Of a stretch of DNA of 38,708 nucleotides, positions 32,653-38,416 are shown in pieces. The notes beneath the pieces are model-generated. The model was not told the origin of the DNA and did not search any database. It saw only the letters and a program-made list of their open reading frames with translations. Within the stretch, counting starts at the first letter, position 1, and each line of letters opens with the position of its first letter. The stretch spans positions 1 to 38,708 of the forward strand of contig JBGSON010000010.1 in assembly GCA_041739085.1 (NCBI GenBank). Direction: 5' to 3'. The position numbers and the translations under genes are program-made. The stretch is from JBGSON01 sp041739085. Its GTDB lineage: Bacteria > Patescibacteriota > Gracilibacteria > CAIRYL01.

Positions 32653-32679
32653 CAAAATACAAAGTACAAAATACAAAAC
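32653..32679. repeat. CAAARNA heptamer array, left arm of second four-helix-bundle unit
   Basis: Three full heptamers (caaaata, caaagta, caaaata) and a partial fourth occur in 7-base phase. They lie between the folA start and the end of the S23 gene at 32687. They are inverted relative to the array at 33112-33146. Confidence 0.65.
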
Positions 32680-32686
32680 CAGAATA

Positions 32687-33067
32687 TCATGAAGTCTGAT
32701 CCTCTTTCGCTTTTCTTTTACTGTACATCGTCGCGAGGCTTGCTCCAAGAATCTTCGATAATTCCATGACTTCTTGGAGGAGAGAATCCGCTTCTTCTCT
32801 TTTTATCTTCTTGGATTCCCGAAGAAGGGCGAGCCAGTATTTTGTTTCATTTGCTGACTTGAGAGCGATGTGGAAAAAGTTTCCGAAATCTTTTTTCGTT
32901 TTCCCGCCATGGGCTTCCACAATATTTGCTCCGATACTCGTTGCACTTCGGATAAGCTGTTTCGCAATTTCTTTTGTACTCATTTCTTTTGAATTCATTA
33001 CATCAACGCTTTTCAACACTTTCAACGAGAAAAGAAACGCCCTGTGCTTTAAATCTCCTTTTTGCAT
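32687..33067 (-). CDS. Four-helix-bundle protein (S23 family), second copy
   Basis: The 126-aa product shares the S23 core: STKEIAKQLIRSATSIGANI, VEAHGGKTKKDFGNFFHIAL and SANETKYWLALLRESKKI. It is clearly a different subgroup from the copy at 31717, lacking the N-terminal WxKA and FPxxExYGL motifs, so it was not made by a local duplication. It sits between folA and thyA on the same strand, bounded by CAAARNA heptamers on the left and inverted heptamers on the right. It therefore interrupts what would otherwise be a simple thyA-folA operon. A downstream internal start cannot be excluded. Confidence 0.88.
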   Translation of the reverse strand: MQKGDLKHRAFLFSLKVLKSVDVMNSKEMSTKEIAKQLIRSATSIGANIVEAHGGKTKKDFGNFFHIALKSANETKYWLALLRESKKIKREEADSLLQEVMELSKILGASLATMYSKRKAKEDQTS

Positions 33068-33111
33068 CAGATTTATTGTATCGCATATTTCAAAAGTAAA
33101 TCTCCATCAGT

Positions 33112-33146
33112 TTTGTTCTTTGTGTTTTGTTCTTTGTGCTTTGTGT
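33112..33146. repeat. TTTGTNY heptamer array, right arm of second four-helix-bundle unit
   Basis: Five inverted heptamers (tttgttc, tttgtgt, tttgttc, tttgtgc, tttgtgt) run in exact 7-base phase and end at the base next to the thyA stop codon. Only the heptamer consensus, not the exact sequence, is shared with the left arm at 32653. Confidence 0.7.
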
Positions 33147-33941
33147 TTATACCGCCACTTCCCCCTTGATATGCGGATGCGCTTCATAGTTCAGGAGCTC
33201 AAAATCCTCAAACACAAAATCATCGATGTTTTTTTTCTCGGGATTGATCTTCATCGTCGGGAGAGGGAAAGGCTCGCGCGTGAGCTGAAGTTTGATCTGC
33301 TCCATGTGGTTCGAATAGATGTGGACATCCCCGAACGTGTGGACAAAATCTCCCAACTGAAGGCCGGTCGCCTGGGCGACAATCATCGTGAGGAGAGAAT
33401 ACGATGCGATGTTAAACGGGACTCCGAGGAAGACATCCGCGCTCCTCTGATAGAGCTGGCATGAGAGTTTTCCTCCTGCGACATAGAACTGGAAGAACAT
33501 ATGGCAGGGCGGGAGCGCCATGTGGTCGATCTCTCCGACGTTCCACGCGTTCACGATGAGCCTCCGGGAATCAGGATTTGATTTGATCTGTTTGATGACC
33601 TCCGCGATCTGGTCGATGAACCGACCGTCTTTTGCTTCCCATTTTCTCCACTGCTTTCCGTACACGGGGCCGAGATTTCCGTCTTTGTCCGCCCACGCGT
33701 CCCAGATCTTGACGCCGTTTTCCGCAAGATACTTGGTGTTCGTTTCGCCTTTCAGGAACCAGAGGAGCTCATGGATGATCCCTTTCAGGAAAAGCTTCTT
33801 CGTCGTAAGGAGCGGAAAACCTTTCGAGAGATCGAACCGCATCTGGTATCCGAAGACGCTCTTTGTTCCTGTTCCCGTACGGTCTTTTTTTTCCACTCCG
33901 TGATCGAGGATATGCCGGGCGAGATCGAGGTATTCTTTCAT
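33147..33941 (-). CDS. thyA: Thymidylate synthase
   Basis: ThyA methylates dUMP to dTMP using methylene-tetrahydrofolate. The ATG at 33941 (MKEYLDLARHILDHGVEKKD) gives 264 aa, the same length as the Escherichia coli enzyme; the 18 residues upstream are not family-like. The nucleophile cysteine is in MALPPCHMFFQFY. Other signatures are DRTGTGTKSVFGYQMRF, LYQRSADVFLGVPFNIASY and HIYSNHMEQIKLQLTR. The product dihydrofolate would be recycled by FolA encoded downstream. A heptamer array begins at its stop codon. Confidence 0.97.
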   Translation of the reverse strand: MKEYLDLARHILDHGVEKKDRTGTGTKSVFGYQMRFDLSKGFPLLTTKKLFLKGIIHELLWFLKGETNTKYLAENGVKIWDAWADKDGNLGPVYGKQWRKWEAKDGRFIDQIAEVIKQIKSNPDSRRLIVNAWNVGEIDHMALPPCHMFFQFYVAGGKLSCQLYQRSADVFLGVPFNIASYSLLTMIVAQATGLQLGDFVHTFGDVHIYSNHMEQIKLQLTREPFPLPTMKINPEKKNIDDFVFEDFELLNYEAHPHIKGEVAV

Positions 33942-33966
33942 AGAAACACATGAGGAAAGCCTTCGA

Positions 33967-33995
33967 ATTGTGAAGAAAGAGAAGGGATTTTGCAA
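33967..33995 (-). promoter_or_regulatory. Candidate promoter for thyA
   Basis: On the minus strand TTGCAA (33995-33990) and CACAAT (33972-33967) are separated by 17 bases, placing a start about 20 bases before the ATG at 33941. Confidence 0.4.
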
Positions 33996-34034
33996 TTGAA
34001 AACGAAGGGGGAAGAGTTGGAAAAATCGCCTTCT

Positions 34035-34063
34035 CCGTGCTAATGTTCCTCACGGCTTTTTTT
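34035..34063 (+). terminator. Terminator-like hairpin in the mscS leader
   Basis: CCGTG (34035-34039) and CACGG (34051-34055) form a 5-bp stem with an 11-base loop, followed by C and seven T residues. It lies 11 bases before the mscS ATG. The stem is short, so this may be chance. If real it would attenuate mscS. Confidence 0.3.
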
Positions 34064-34074
34064 ATTGAGTTCCC

Positions 34075-35151
34075 ATGGATTATCTTTCAGAAACAATGCT
34101 TGGGGAGAATTCCCTCATGGAATATCTCATGGCGGTCGGCGCGATCATCGGATGTTTTATCGCGGGAAAGATCATCGCCCATATCGCGACAAGGAAAGGA
34201 AGGAGGCTCGCGGAAAAGACAAAAACGAAAGTGGACGATCAGATCGTTGATTTCATCGCCATTTTTGCAACGCTCCTCGGAATTTTCTCCGGTCTCTATA
34301 TTGCGAAGTCGATGCTCACACTCCCGGAGATCATCGACAAAGGATTTTCTCTTTTCTTCACCCTCGTCATCGTCGTCGTCGTCACCGGAGCGATCCAGAA
34401 GATCCTCCTCATCATCTTTCAGAACAGTTTTTCCAAGATGATGAAACGGAATGAGTTCGGAAAAACGATCTTCCCATTCTTCGAAAAACTCGCCATCGCC
34501 GTTCTCTGGATCCTGGCGATCCTCGTTTTCCTCTCGAATATCGGCTTTGAAGTCTCCTCGCTTGTCGCCGGACTCGGACTCGGAGGTTTGGCATTCGCGC
34601 TCGCCGCACAGGACACTCTCGGGAACTTCATCTCTTCCCTCTCCATCTTCATGGATCAGCCCTTCCGGGTCGGAGATTCCGTAAAGATCGGAACGGAAGA
34701 GGGAACGGTGAAAGAAGTCGGCATCCGGAGCACGCGGATCCAGAGTCCGAGAGGGAACACCCAGTACATCATCCCGAACTCAAAGATCGTCGACGGCGTG
34801 GTAGAGAACATATCAAAAAGAGACAGTGTGAGGTTTGATTTCAATATCGGGCTCGTCTACGGAACGCCACTCGGAAAATTAAAGGAAGGTGTCGGGATCG
34901 TCCAGAAGATCCTCAAAGAGAACACCGACGTTCAGGATACTTTCTCCGTCACTTTTTTCTCATTTGGTGACTTCTCTCTCGTCATTAAAGTACGGTTCAA
35001 TGCCTCTCTCGGCCCGGACGCGGATTACGATTACGCCCTGAAAGCCCTCGAAAGCGTGAATTTCGGGATTATGGAGGAATTTGAAAAATCAGGTCTCGAA
35101 TTCGCGTATCCGACGCAGACGATAGAGATGAAGGGGAAGCAGGCAAGCTGA
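34075..35151 (+). CDS. mscS: Small-conductance mechanosensitive channel, MscS family
   Basis: MscS channels release solutes under hypo-osmotic shock. The 358-aa product has several N-terminal membrane segments (about 18-35, 62-80, 92-115, 138-160). The pore helix is SLVAGLGLGGLAFALAAQDTLGN (165-187), with the Gly/Ala packing pattern of TM3. The cytoplasmic beta domain follows (DQPFRVGDSVKIGTEEGTV, IQSPRGNTQYIIPNSKI). A C-terminal vestibule domain completes the protein. Its last codons and TGA stop lie in the first octamer of the repeat at 35144, so the extreme C-terminus (KQAS) may be repeat-derived. Confidence 0.95.
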   Translation: MDYLSETMLGENSLMEYLMAVGAIIGCFIAGKIIAHIATRKGRRLAEKTKTKVDDQIVDFIAIFATLLGIFSGLYIAKSMLTLPEIIDKGFSLFFTLVIVVVVTGAIQKILLIIFQNSFSKMMKRNEFGKTIFPFFEKLAIAVLWILAILVFLSNIGFEVSSLVAGLGLGGLAFALAAQDTLGNFISSLSIFMDQPFRVGDSVKIGTEEGTVKEVGIRSTRIQSPRGNTQYIIPNSKIVDGVVENISKRDSVRFDFNIGLVYGTPLGKLKEGVGIVQKILKENTDVQDTFSVTFFSFGDFSLVIKVRFNASLGPDADYDYALKALESVNFGIMEEFEKSGLEFAYPTQTIEMKGKQAS

Positions 35152-35237
35152 CAAGCGAGCAAGCCGGCAAGTGTTCAAGTATTTAGGTGATAAACCGCTT
35201 GCTGGCTTGCATGCTTGAACACTTGGATACTGGCATA
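35144..35237. repeat. CAAGNNNN octamer inverted repeat after mscS
   Basis: Five CAAG octamers in phase (35144-35179) face four CTTG octamers and a decayed one (35198-35237). The first octamer supplies the mscS stop codon. The array abuts the terminator of the first exported-protein cassette. Confidence 0.75.
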
Positions 35238-35239
35238 CT

Positions 35240-35277
35240 AAAAAAGCTCTCCCGATGACAAAGCGATCGCTGAGCTT
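35240..35277 (-). terminator. Intrinsic terminator of cassette 1
   Basis: On the minus strand AAGCTC (35277-35272) pairs with GAGCTT (35249-35244), with an internal AGCGATCGCT palindrome in the loop, followed by a run of T. The cassette 2 terminator shares the outer stem and T-run. Confidence 0.6.
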
Positions 35278-35295
35278 CATATGGAGTAAGTTCTT

Positions 35296-35324
35296 GAGGG
35301 GGGCAACGGGGGGTACCCGTCGCC
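35296..35324 (-). other. Conserved 3' GC-rich hairpin (element IV), cassette 1
   Basis: In the gene direction GGCGACGGG pairs with CCCGTTGCC (35324-35302), followed by a C-rich tail ending CCCCTC. Four copies occur, each just downstream of a cassette gene. A further hairpin with a 7-bp stem (35340-35357) spans the stop codon of this gene. Lack of a U-run argues against a plain terminator; an RNA-stability element is possible. Confidence 0.65.
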
Positions 35325-35345
35325 GCGCCACTCGAAGTGGAGGTG

Positions 35346-35819
35346 CTAGCGCACCTCGTTGTCCTGCTTCATTGGTATGTAATCTACTCCATCACTGGAG
35401 CATTGAGCTACAAATCCATCACAGAGAAATATCTGAGATGAAAAGAGCTCAATTTTTCCGGTATACCACTGCCCATGGCGGGCATAGGTAAGTTTCACAA
35501 CTTCTCCATCGCGAAACGAGAAGGAATCCTTTTGAATGGAGGGAAGTTGAACGGATACGCTTCCCTTCAGCCGCACAGAAGTTTCTTCTTCGACGGTTGC
35601 ACTGAGCCAGTACCCGTGATGGCAATAATAGGCACCTCGTGCACTTGCTGCGAAGTCGTGCTCTATCGAAATAGAATATTTAGAGAGTGATTTTCCTTCA
35701 CGTATACTTCTTGCTTCCTCGAGATGTACCGTGTACATCACCGTTCCCGACCCAAACAGGCATATACACAGTGCGCAAACTGCAATACGAAGACCTCTTT
35801 CTTGCTCTTCCTTCGTCAT
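35346..35819 (-). CDS. Short exported protein, cassette 1 (paralogue of cassette 2)
   Basis: The family is unknown. The ATG at 35819 is preferred: GGAGGT lies four bases before it, whereas the GTG six bases upstream overlaps that site. The 157-aa product has an N-terminal hydrophobic segment (LRIAVCALCICLFGSG) acting as signal or anchor, then a beta-rich extracytoplasmic domain. It aligns with the cassette 2 protein at the motif SLSKYSISIE, at HHGYW and best at the C-terminal FLCDGFV followed by an aliphatic strand. Four further cysteines may form disulphides. It is transcribed from the promoter at 36019-36047 through a long structured leader and ends in element IV. Confidence 0.75.
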   Translation of the reverse strand: MTKEEQERGLRIAVCALCICLFGSGTVMYTVHLEEARSIREGKSLSKYSISIEHDFAASARGAYYCHHGYWLSATVEEETSVRLKGSVSVQLPSIQKDSFSFRDGEVVKLTYARHGQWYTGKIELFSSQIFLCDGFVAQCSSDGVDYIPMKQDNEVR

Positions 35820-35863
35820 AACCACCTCCGAGATGTTGGATTGTATGCCTCACCATGAGGCTG

Positions 35864-35907
35864 GTGGAATCAGGGGATAATAATAGGGTCTCATCTCCTG
35901 ATTCAAC
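35864..35907 (-). promoter_or_regulatory. Leader hairpin II, cassette 1
   Basis: In the gene direction GTTGAATCAGG (35907-35897) pairs with CCTGATTCCAC (35874-35864), 10 of 11 positions. The inner part has diverged from the other copies. A small perfect hairpin follows at 35847-35861 (GCCTCA-TGG-TGAGGC), then the ribosome binding site. Confidence 0.7.
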
Positions 35908-35910
35908 AAT

Positions 35911-35990
35911 GCAGGCAGGACGTCAGCGCTCGGATCCGAGAGCACTTCTTTCGAAGACTTTCGGAAAATGAGTGCTGAAGACTGCCTGCG
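35911..35990 (-). promoter_or_regulatory. Leader hairpin I (candidate structured RNA), cassette 1
   Basis: The 80-base element folds, on the transcribed strand, into three coaxial stems. The outer stem is GCAGGCAG/CTGCCTGC, then CAGCACTC/GAGCGCTG, then an inner stem in which CTCTCGGA faces TCCGAAAG. The tip is CUUC-GAAA-GAAG, a GNRA tetraloop. It lies directly after the promoter start. The sequence is identical to the cassette 2 copy, and cassettes 3 and 4 preserve the fold with compensatory changes. Confidence 0.8.
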
Positions 35991-36018
35991 TGATGGTGGT
36001 GTAAAAGAACGGCAGATA

Positions 36019-36047
36019 TTAATAACATAAGTGCAATAAAATGTCAA
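36019..36047 (-). promoter_or_regulatory. Strong sigma70-type promoter, cassette 1
   Basis: On the minus strand a perfect TTGACA (36047-36042) and TATTAA (36024-36019) are separated by 17 bases. Transcription would start near 36012 and produce a leader of about 190 bases. Confidence 0.75.
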
Positions 36048-36074
36048 TACATGTGAATAAAGCGGGTACGCTGA

Positions 36075-36152
36075 CAAGCGAGCAAGCCGGCAGGCGTTCA
36101 AGTGAGCCAGTCTTTGATTGATAAACCGCTTGCATGCTTGAACGCGTGCATG
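36075..36152. repeat. CAAGNNNN octamer inverted repeat between cassettes 1 and 2
   Basis: Left octamers begin at 36075, 36083, 36091 (CAGG variant) and 36099. Right octamers begin at 36129, 36137 and 36145. The copy sits between the promoter of cassette 1 and the terminator of cassette 2 and resembles the copy at 35144. Confidence 0.7.
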
Positions 36153-36154
36153 CT

Positions 36155-36193
36155 AAAAAAGCTCTCCAAGTGGCAAAACGATCACTGAGCTTT
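36155..36193 (-). terminator. Intrinsic terminator of cassette 2
   Basis: On the minus strand AAAGCTC (36193-36187) pairs with GAGCTTT, followed by more T residues (to 36155). The outer stem and tail match the cassette 1 terminator. Confidence 0.65.
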
Positions 36194-36210
36194 ATAAAGA
36201 GTAAATTCAA

Positions 36211-36239
36211 GAGGGGGGCAACAGGGAGTCCCTGCTGCC
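36211..36239 (-). other. Conserved 3' GC-rich hairpin (element IV), cassette 2
   Basis: In the gene direction GGCAGCAGGG pairs with CCCTGTTGCC with a 3-base ACT loop, followed by a C-run. A second hairpin at 36251-36268 (GTCCGTA-GCAA-TACGGAC) contains the stop codon in its stem and has a GNRA loop. Confidence 0.7.
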
Positions 36240-36260
36240 GCCGCTCAGGTGTCCGTATTG

Positions 36261-36704
36261 CTACGGACCGTCCTGCATGAAAACAATCTCCATATCATGA
36301 ATGTCGACGATTACAACAAACCCGTCGCAGAGAAAAACACGAGTCGTTCTCGTAAACGGGATTGTTCCATGATACTTGCTTCCTGAAACGCCATATTTGA
36401 GACTTAGTGTCTCCCCATTAAGTTGCTGAGTTTCTTTTGGAAACGGAGTCCGAAGGAAAGTGTGGCCATCTCCCAGGGTCACATAATCATTCTCTTCCAG
36501 GCCTGTGGTCTGGACAGAATAGCCCCTGTGTTCGTAGCCAAACCGGCCGCCAGTTGCCAGCCCTTGTATGGATACGCTCTTGCTTGAGAGAGCTTCCCCA
36601 ACCTGCAGACGGTTGTTGAAGTTGTATTCTTCTATCATTGCCAATGCGACAGCGGAAATGAAGAACAAACAAAATCCAATCATAAGAAATTTTTGGTTCT
36701 GCAT
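36261..36704 (-). CDS. Short exported protein, cassette 2
   Basis: The family is unknown. The start is the ATG at 36704 because AAGGAGGAG lies directly upstream; the open frame begins 12 codons earlier without such a site. The 147-aa product opens with a signal or anchor (MQNQKFLMIGFCLFFISAVA), then a beta-rich domain. It is a paralogue of the cassette 1 protein: SKSVSIQ, HRGYSVQ and the C-terminal VFLCDGFV followed by MQDGP against MKQDN. The leaders and promoters of the two are almost identical, more so than the proteins, so the regulatory part is under stronger constraint or was recently copied. Confidence 0.78.
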   Translation of the reverse strand: MQNQKFLMIGFCLFFISAVALAMIEEYNFNNRLQVGEALSSKSVSIQGLATGGRFGYEHRGYSVQTTGLEENDYVTLGDGHTFLRTPFPKETQQLNGETLSLKYGVSGSKYHGTIPFTRTTRVFLCDGFVVIVDIHDMEIVFMQDGP

Positions 36705-36761
36705 TTTCTCCTCCTTGGAGAAAGGGTTGTGCGAGTTCAACTCTCACCTCGTTTGGGCGTG

Positions 36762-36815
36762 GTTGAATCAGGAGATGAAACCAGAACTGAGTCTGATCTC
36801 ATGCCCTGATTCAAC
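36762..36815 (-). promoter_or_regulatory. Leader hairpin II, cassette 2
   Basis: In the gene direction GTTGAATCAGG (36815-36805) pairs perfectly with CCTGATTCAAC (36772-36762). Inside, ATGAGATCAGA pairs with TCTGGTTTCAT (11 pairs with two G-U), leaving a 6-base loop. The ribosome binding site lies about 45 bases downstream and is outside the stem. Confidence 0.8.
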
Positions 36816-36822
36816 GAGATAA

Positions 36823-36902
36823 GCAGGCAGGACGTCAGCGCTCGGATCCGAGAGCACTTCTTTCGAAGACTTTCGGAAAATGAGTGCTGAAGACTGCCTG
36901 CG
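36823..36902 (-). promoter_or_regulatory. Leader hairpin I (candidate structured RNA), cassette 2
   Basis: The 80 bases are identical to the cassette 1 copy: outer GCAGGCAG/CTGCCTGC stem, middle stem, inner 8-bp stem and a CUUC-GAAA-GAAG tip on the transcribed strand. It is preceded by ACACCACCAU in single-stranded form, also found in all copies. Confidence 0.8.
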
Positions 36903-36930
36903 TGATGGTGGTGTAAAAGAACGGCGGATA

Positions 36931-36959
36931 TTAATAACATAAGTGGGATAAAAAGTCAA
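36931..36959 (-). promoter_or_regulatory. Sigma70-type promoter, cassette 2
   Basis: On the minus strand TTGACT (36959-36954) and TATTAA (36936-36931) are separated by 17 bases. The surrounding sequence is nearly the same as at cassette 1. Confidence 0.7.
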
Positions 36960-36985
36960 TACCCGTGAATAAAGCGGGCACTCTG

Positions 36986-37022
36986 ACAAGCTTGCATGCT
37001 TGCTTGCCTGAATACTTGCTCG
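36986..37022. repeat. Degenerate octamer repeat between cassettes 2 and 3
   Basis: One CAAG unit is followed by CTTG-type octamers beginning at 36991, 36999, 37007 (CCTG variant) and 37015. Most of the left arm is missing compared with the copies at 35144 and 36075. Confidence 0.55.
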
Positions 37023-37024
37023 CT

Positions 37025-37064
37025 AAAAAAGGTCTCCAGTTAATGAAGCAATCACTGAATTTTA
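37025..37064 (-). terminator. Decayed terminator of cassette 3
   Basis: The position and T-run match the terminators of cassettes 1 and 2, but the outer stem is lost. TTCAGT/ACTGGA (one wobble) remains before the T-run. Termination is probably weak. Confidence 0.35.
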
Positions 37065-37077
37065 TTTGTACAAAAAT

Positions 37078-37111
37078 GAGGGGGGCAACAGGGGGTTTCC
37101 CCGCTGCTGCC
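37078..37111 (-). other. Conserved 3' GC-rich hairpin (element IV), cassette 3
   Basis: In the gene direction GGCAGCAG pairs with CTGTTGCC, with an inner GGGG/CCCC stem, followed by CCCCTC. A small separate hairpin (37123-37139, GAAGG/CCTTC) begins at the stop codon of this gene. Confidence 0.65.
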
Positions 37112-37137
37112 ACCGCTCATGAGAAGGCTTGAAACCT

Positions 37138-37560
37138 TCACTTGACGTCCTTGAGCTCCTCCAATGCTTCAATATTACGCAGTTTCAGATTCCCATTCTC
37201 ATCATCAAGGATCTTAACTTTCCCAGGATAGAGAAGTAATGAAAACTCTTCGTTTCCAGTAGTATGGAAACAAATGACAAATTGATACTGTTTCCCGTGG
37301 AATTTGTACGTAATGACAAAATTCACCTTTCCTATCTTGTGATTACTAATAATAATTTCTTGCTTGGGAGAAGGATCGGCATTCGTTTGTGAAGAAACTG
37401 AAAAGGAATATTTCCCACCATCGGTGCTGTTGGAAGAGAAGACGACAGCGCTGTCTCCCGTCTTGATACGAAGAAAAATAGCAGCTGTGTCGGTTTGTGG
37501 CACAATGAGCTCGGTTGTGGAGACGGCACTGAGAAGTGTGAGAACGAATAGGAACTGCAT
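37138..37560 (-). CDS. Short exported protein, cassette 3
   Basis: This is an unrecognised 140-aa product, unrelated at first sight to the cassette 1/2 pair. It begins with a signal peptide (MQFLFVLTLLSAVSTTE). The mature part is rich in predicted beta strands (KYSFSVSSQT, VNFVITYKFHGKQYQFVICF) and has an acidic, helical end. The start is fixed by AAGGAGG six bases before the ATG. Its leader has hairpins I and II but no promoter of its own, so it is probably read from the cassette 4 promoter. Confidence 0.72.
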   Translation of the reverse strand: MQFLFVLTLLSAVSTTELIVPQTDTAAIFLRIKTGDSAVVFSSNSTDGGKYSFSVSSQTNADPSPKQEIIISNHKIGKVNFVITYKFHGKQYQFVICFHTTGNEEFSLLLYPGKVKILDDENGNLKLRNIEALEELKDVK

Positions 37561-37607
37561 GACAATCCTCCTTGAAGGATGGTTGAAGTTGTCTCGTTGT
37601 GAGGCGG

Positions 37608-37661
37608 GTTGAATCAGGGGATGAAACCAGATTTCCAGCTGATCTCATATCCTGATTCAAC
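37608..37661 (-). promoter_or_regulatory. Leader hairpin II, cassette 3
   Basis: GTTGAATCAGG and CCTGATTCAAC pair perfectly in the gene direction. The inner ATGAGATCAG / CTGGTTTCAT stem is kept with a different loop. Confidence 0.78.
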
Positions 37662-37668
37662 GAGAGGA

Positions 37669-37750
37669 GCAGGCAGGACGTCAGCCCTCGGGATAGAAAG
37701 CACTTCTCTCGAAGACTCTCTATGAATTATGAGAGCTGATGACTGCCTGC
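37669..37750 (-). promoter_or_regulatory. Leader hairpin I (candidate structured RNA), cassette 3
   Basis: The outer GCAGGCAG/CTGCCTGC stem is kept. The inner stem reads ATAGAGAG against CTTTCTAT on the transcribed strand, replacing CTTTCGGA-type pairs of copies 1/2 but keeping pairing. The tip is CUUC-GAGA-GAAG, again GNRA. This copy lies inside a probable dicistronic transcript. Confidence 0.78.
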
Positions 37751-37777
37751 GAAATGGTGGTGTCAATGAGCGGAAAT

Positions 37778-37810
37778 GAGGGGGGCAGCAAGGGGGTTCC
37801 CGATGCTGCC
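37778..37810 (-). other. Conserved 3' GC-rich hairpin (element IV), cassette 4
   Basis: In the gene direction GGCAGCA pairs with TGCTGCC, with an inner GGG/CCC, followed by CCCCTC. It lies between gene 4 and the leader of gene 3, with no T-run terminator after it. Confidence 0.65.
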
Positions 37811-37838
37811 ACCACTCTCATCGTCCTGCACTGACAGA

Positions 37839-38306
37839 TTAGAAAGGAGTGTTCGGATAACGAACAACTCCTGGATCACGGTCTCGCACCTCCTTGACTT
37901 TGACCAATCCACTTAAAACTCTCGCGTCTCCTTCACAAAATGACAAGATGGCGGCGAACTTTGGCTTCGGGATGAACTGAACATCCCACCGATACACCTC
38001 TTGACCAAAAGAGTACCAAACAATAAAACTGTTTATTTCCGATGAAGGTTCAATGACCAGCCCGTAGTCGGATGTCTCTTCGACGAAGCTGTTGTGGTAG
38101 AAAATGGCATTTCCGACTGCGAACCAATACGATTCCACACCATTTCGTTTTGCGGATTCGAAGGATACATTATCCCCCGATTCCTCAACTTCAATGAAGA
38201 CGATGATGCAAGGTTTCGGCTGAGAAAGATGCTTCGATTTTTTAGAAACAGTTGCGCAGCCGAGCGAGAGGGAGATGATCACAAGAAGCATTGCGGATTT
38301 TTTCAT
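37839..38306 (-). CDS. Lipoprotein-like short exported protein, cassette 4
   Basis: The ATG at 38306 is chosen: AAGGAGG lies six bases upstream, and the 43 residues encoded before it are leader hairpin sequence. The 155-aa product begins MKKSAMLLVIISLSLGC, a lipoprotein-type signal with Ser instead of Leu at -3, so the Cys is the likely lipidation site (Lgt is encoded at 9830). The mature domain is beta-rich (CIIVFIEVEESG, SFIVWYSFGQEVYRWDVQF). The family is not recognised. It is first in transcription order of the array, with a strong promoter at 38529-38557. Confidence 0.78.
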   Translation of the reverse strand: MKKSAMLLVIISLSLGCATVSKKSKHLSQPKPCIIVFIEVEESGDNVSFESAKRNGVESYWFAVGNAIFYHNSFVEETSDYGLVIEPSSEINSFIVWYSFGQEVYRWDVQFIPKPKFAAILSFCEGDARVLSGLVKVKEVRDRDPGVVRYPNTPF

Positions 38307-38354
38307 AACATTCCTCCTTGGAATGTAAGATTGAAAATGCCTCACCATGAGGCT

Positions 38355-38410
38355 GGTTGATTTAAGGGATGAAACCAGAGGCAGATCTGATCTCATGCCC
38401 TGATTCAACC
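38355..38410 (-). promoter_or_regulatory. Leader hairpin II, cassette 4
   Basis: In the gene direction the outer GGTTGA/TCAACC stem is kept, the middle of the outer stem is changed, and the inner ATGAGATCAGA / TCTGGTTTCAT stem is complete. The small GCCTCA-TGG-TGAGGC hairpin follows at 38339-38353, identical to cassette 1. Confidence 0.72.
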
Positions 38411-38416
38411 GAGGGA

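Noticed and set aside
31717..33067. Diversity-generating retroelement, suggested by Avd-like four-helix-bundle proteins
   Set aside because: No reverse transcriptase and no template/variable repeat pair was seen in the window.
35847..36000. Long-range pairing of ACACCACCAU with AUGGUG in the small leader hairpin
   Set aside because: Possible in cassettes 1 and 4, but cassettes 2 and 3 lack the AUGGUG partner.
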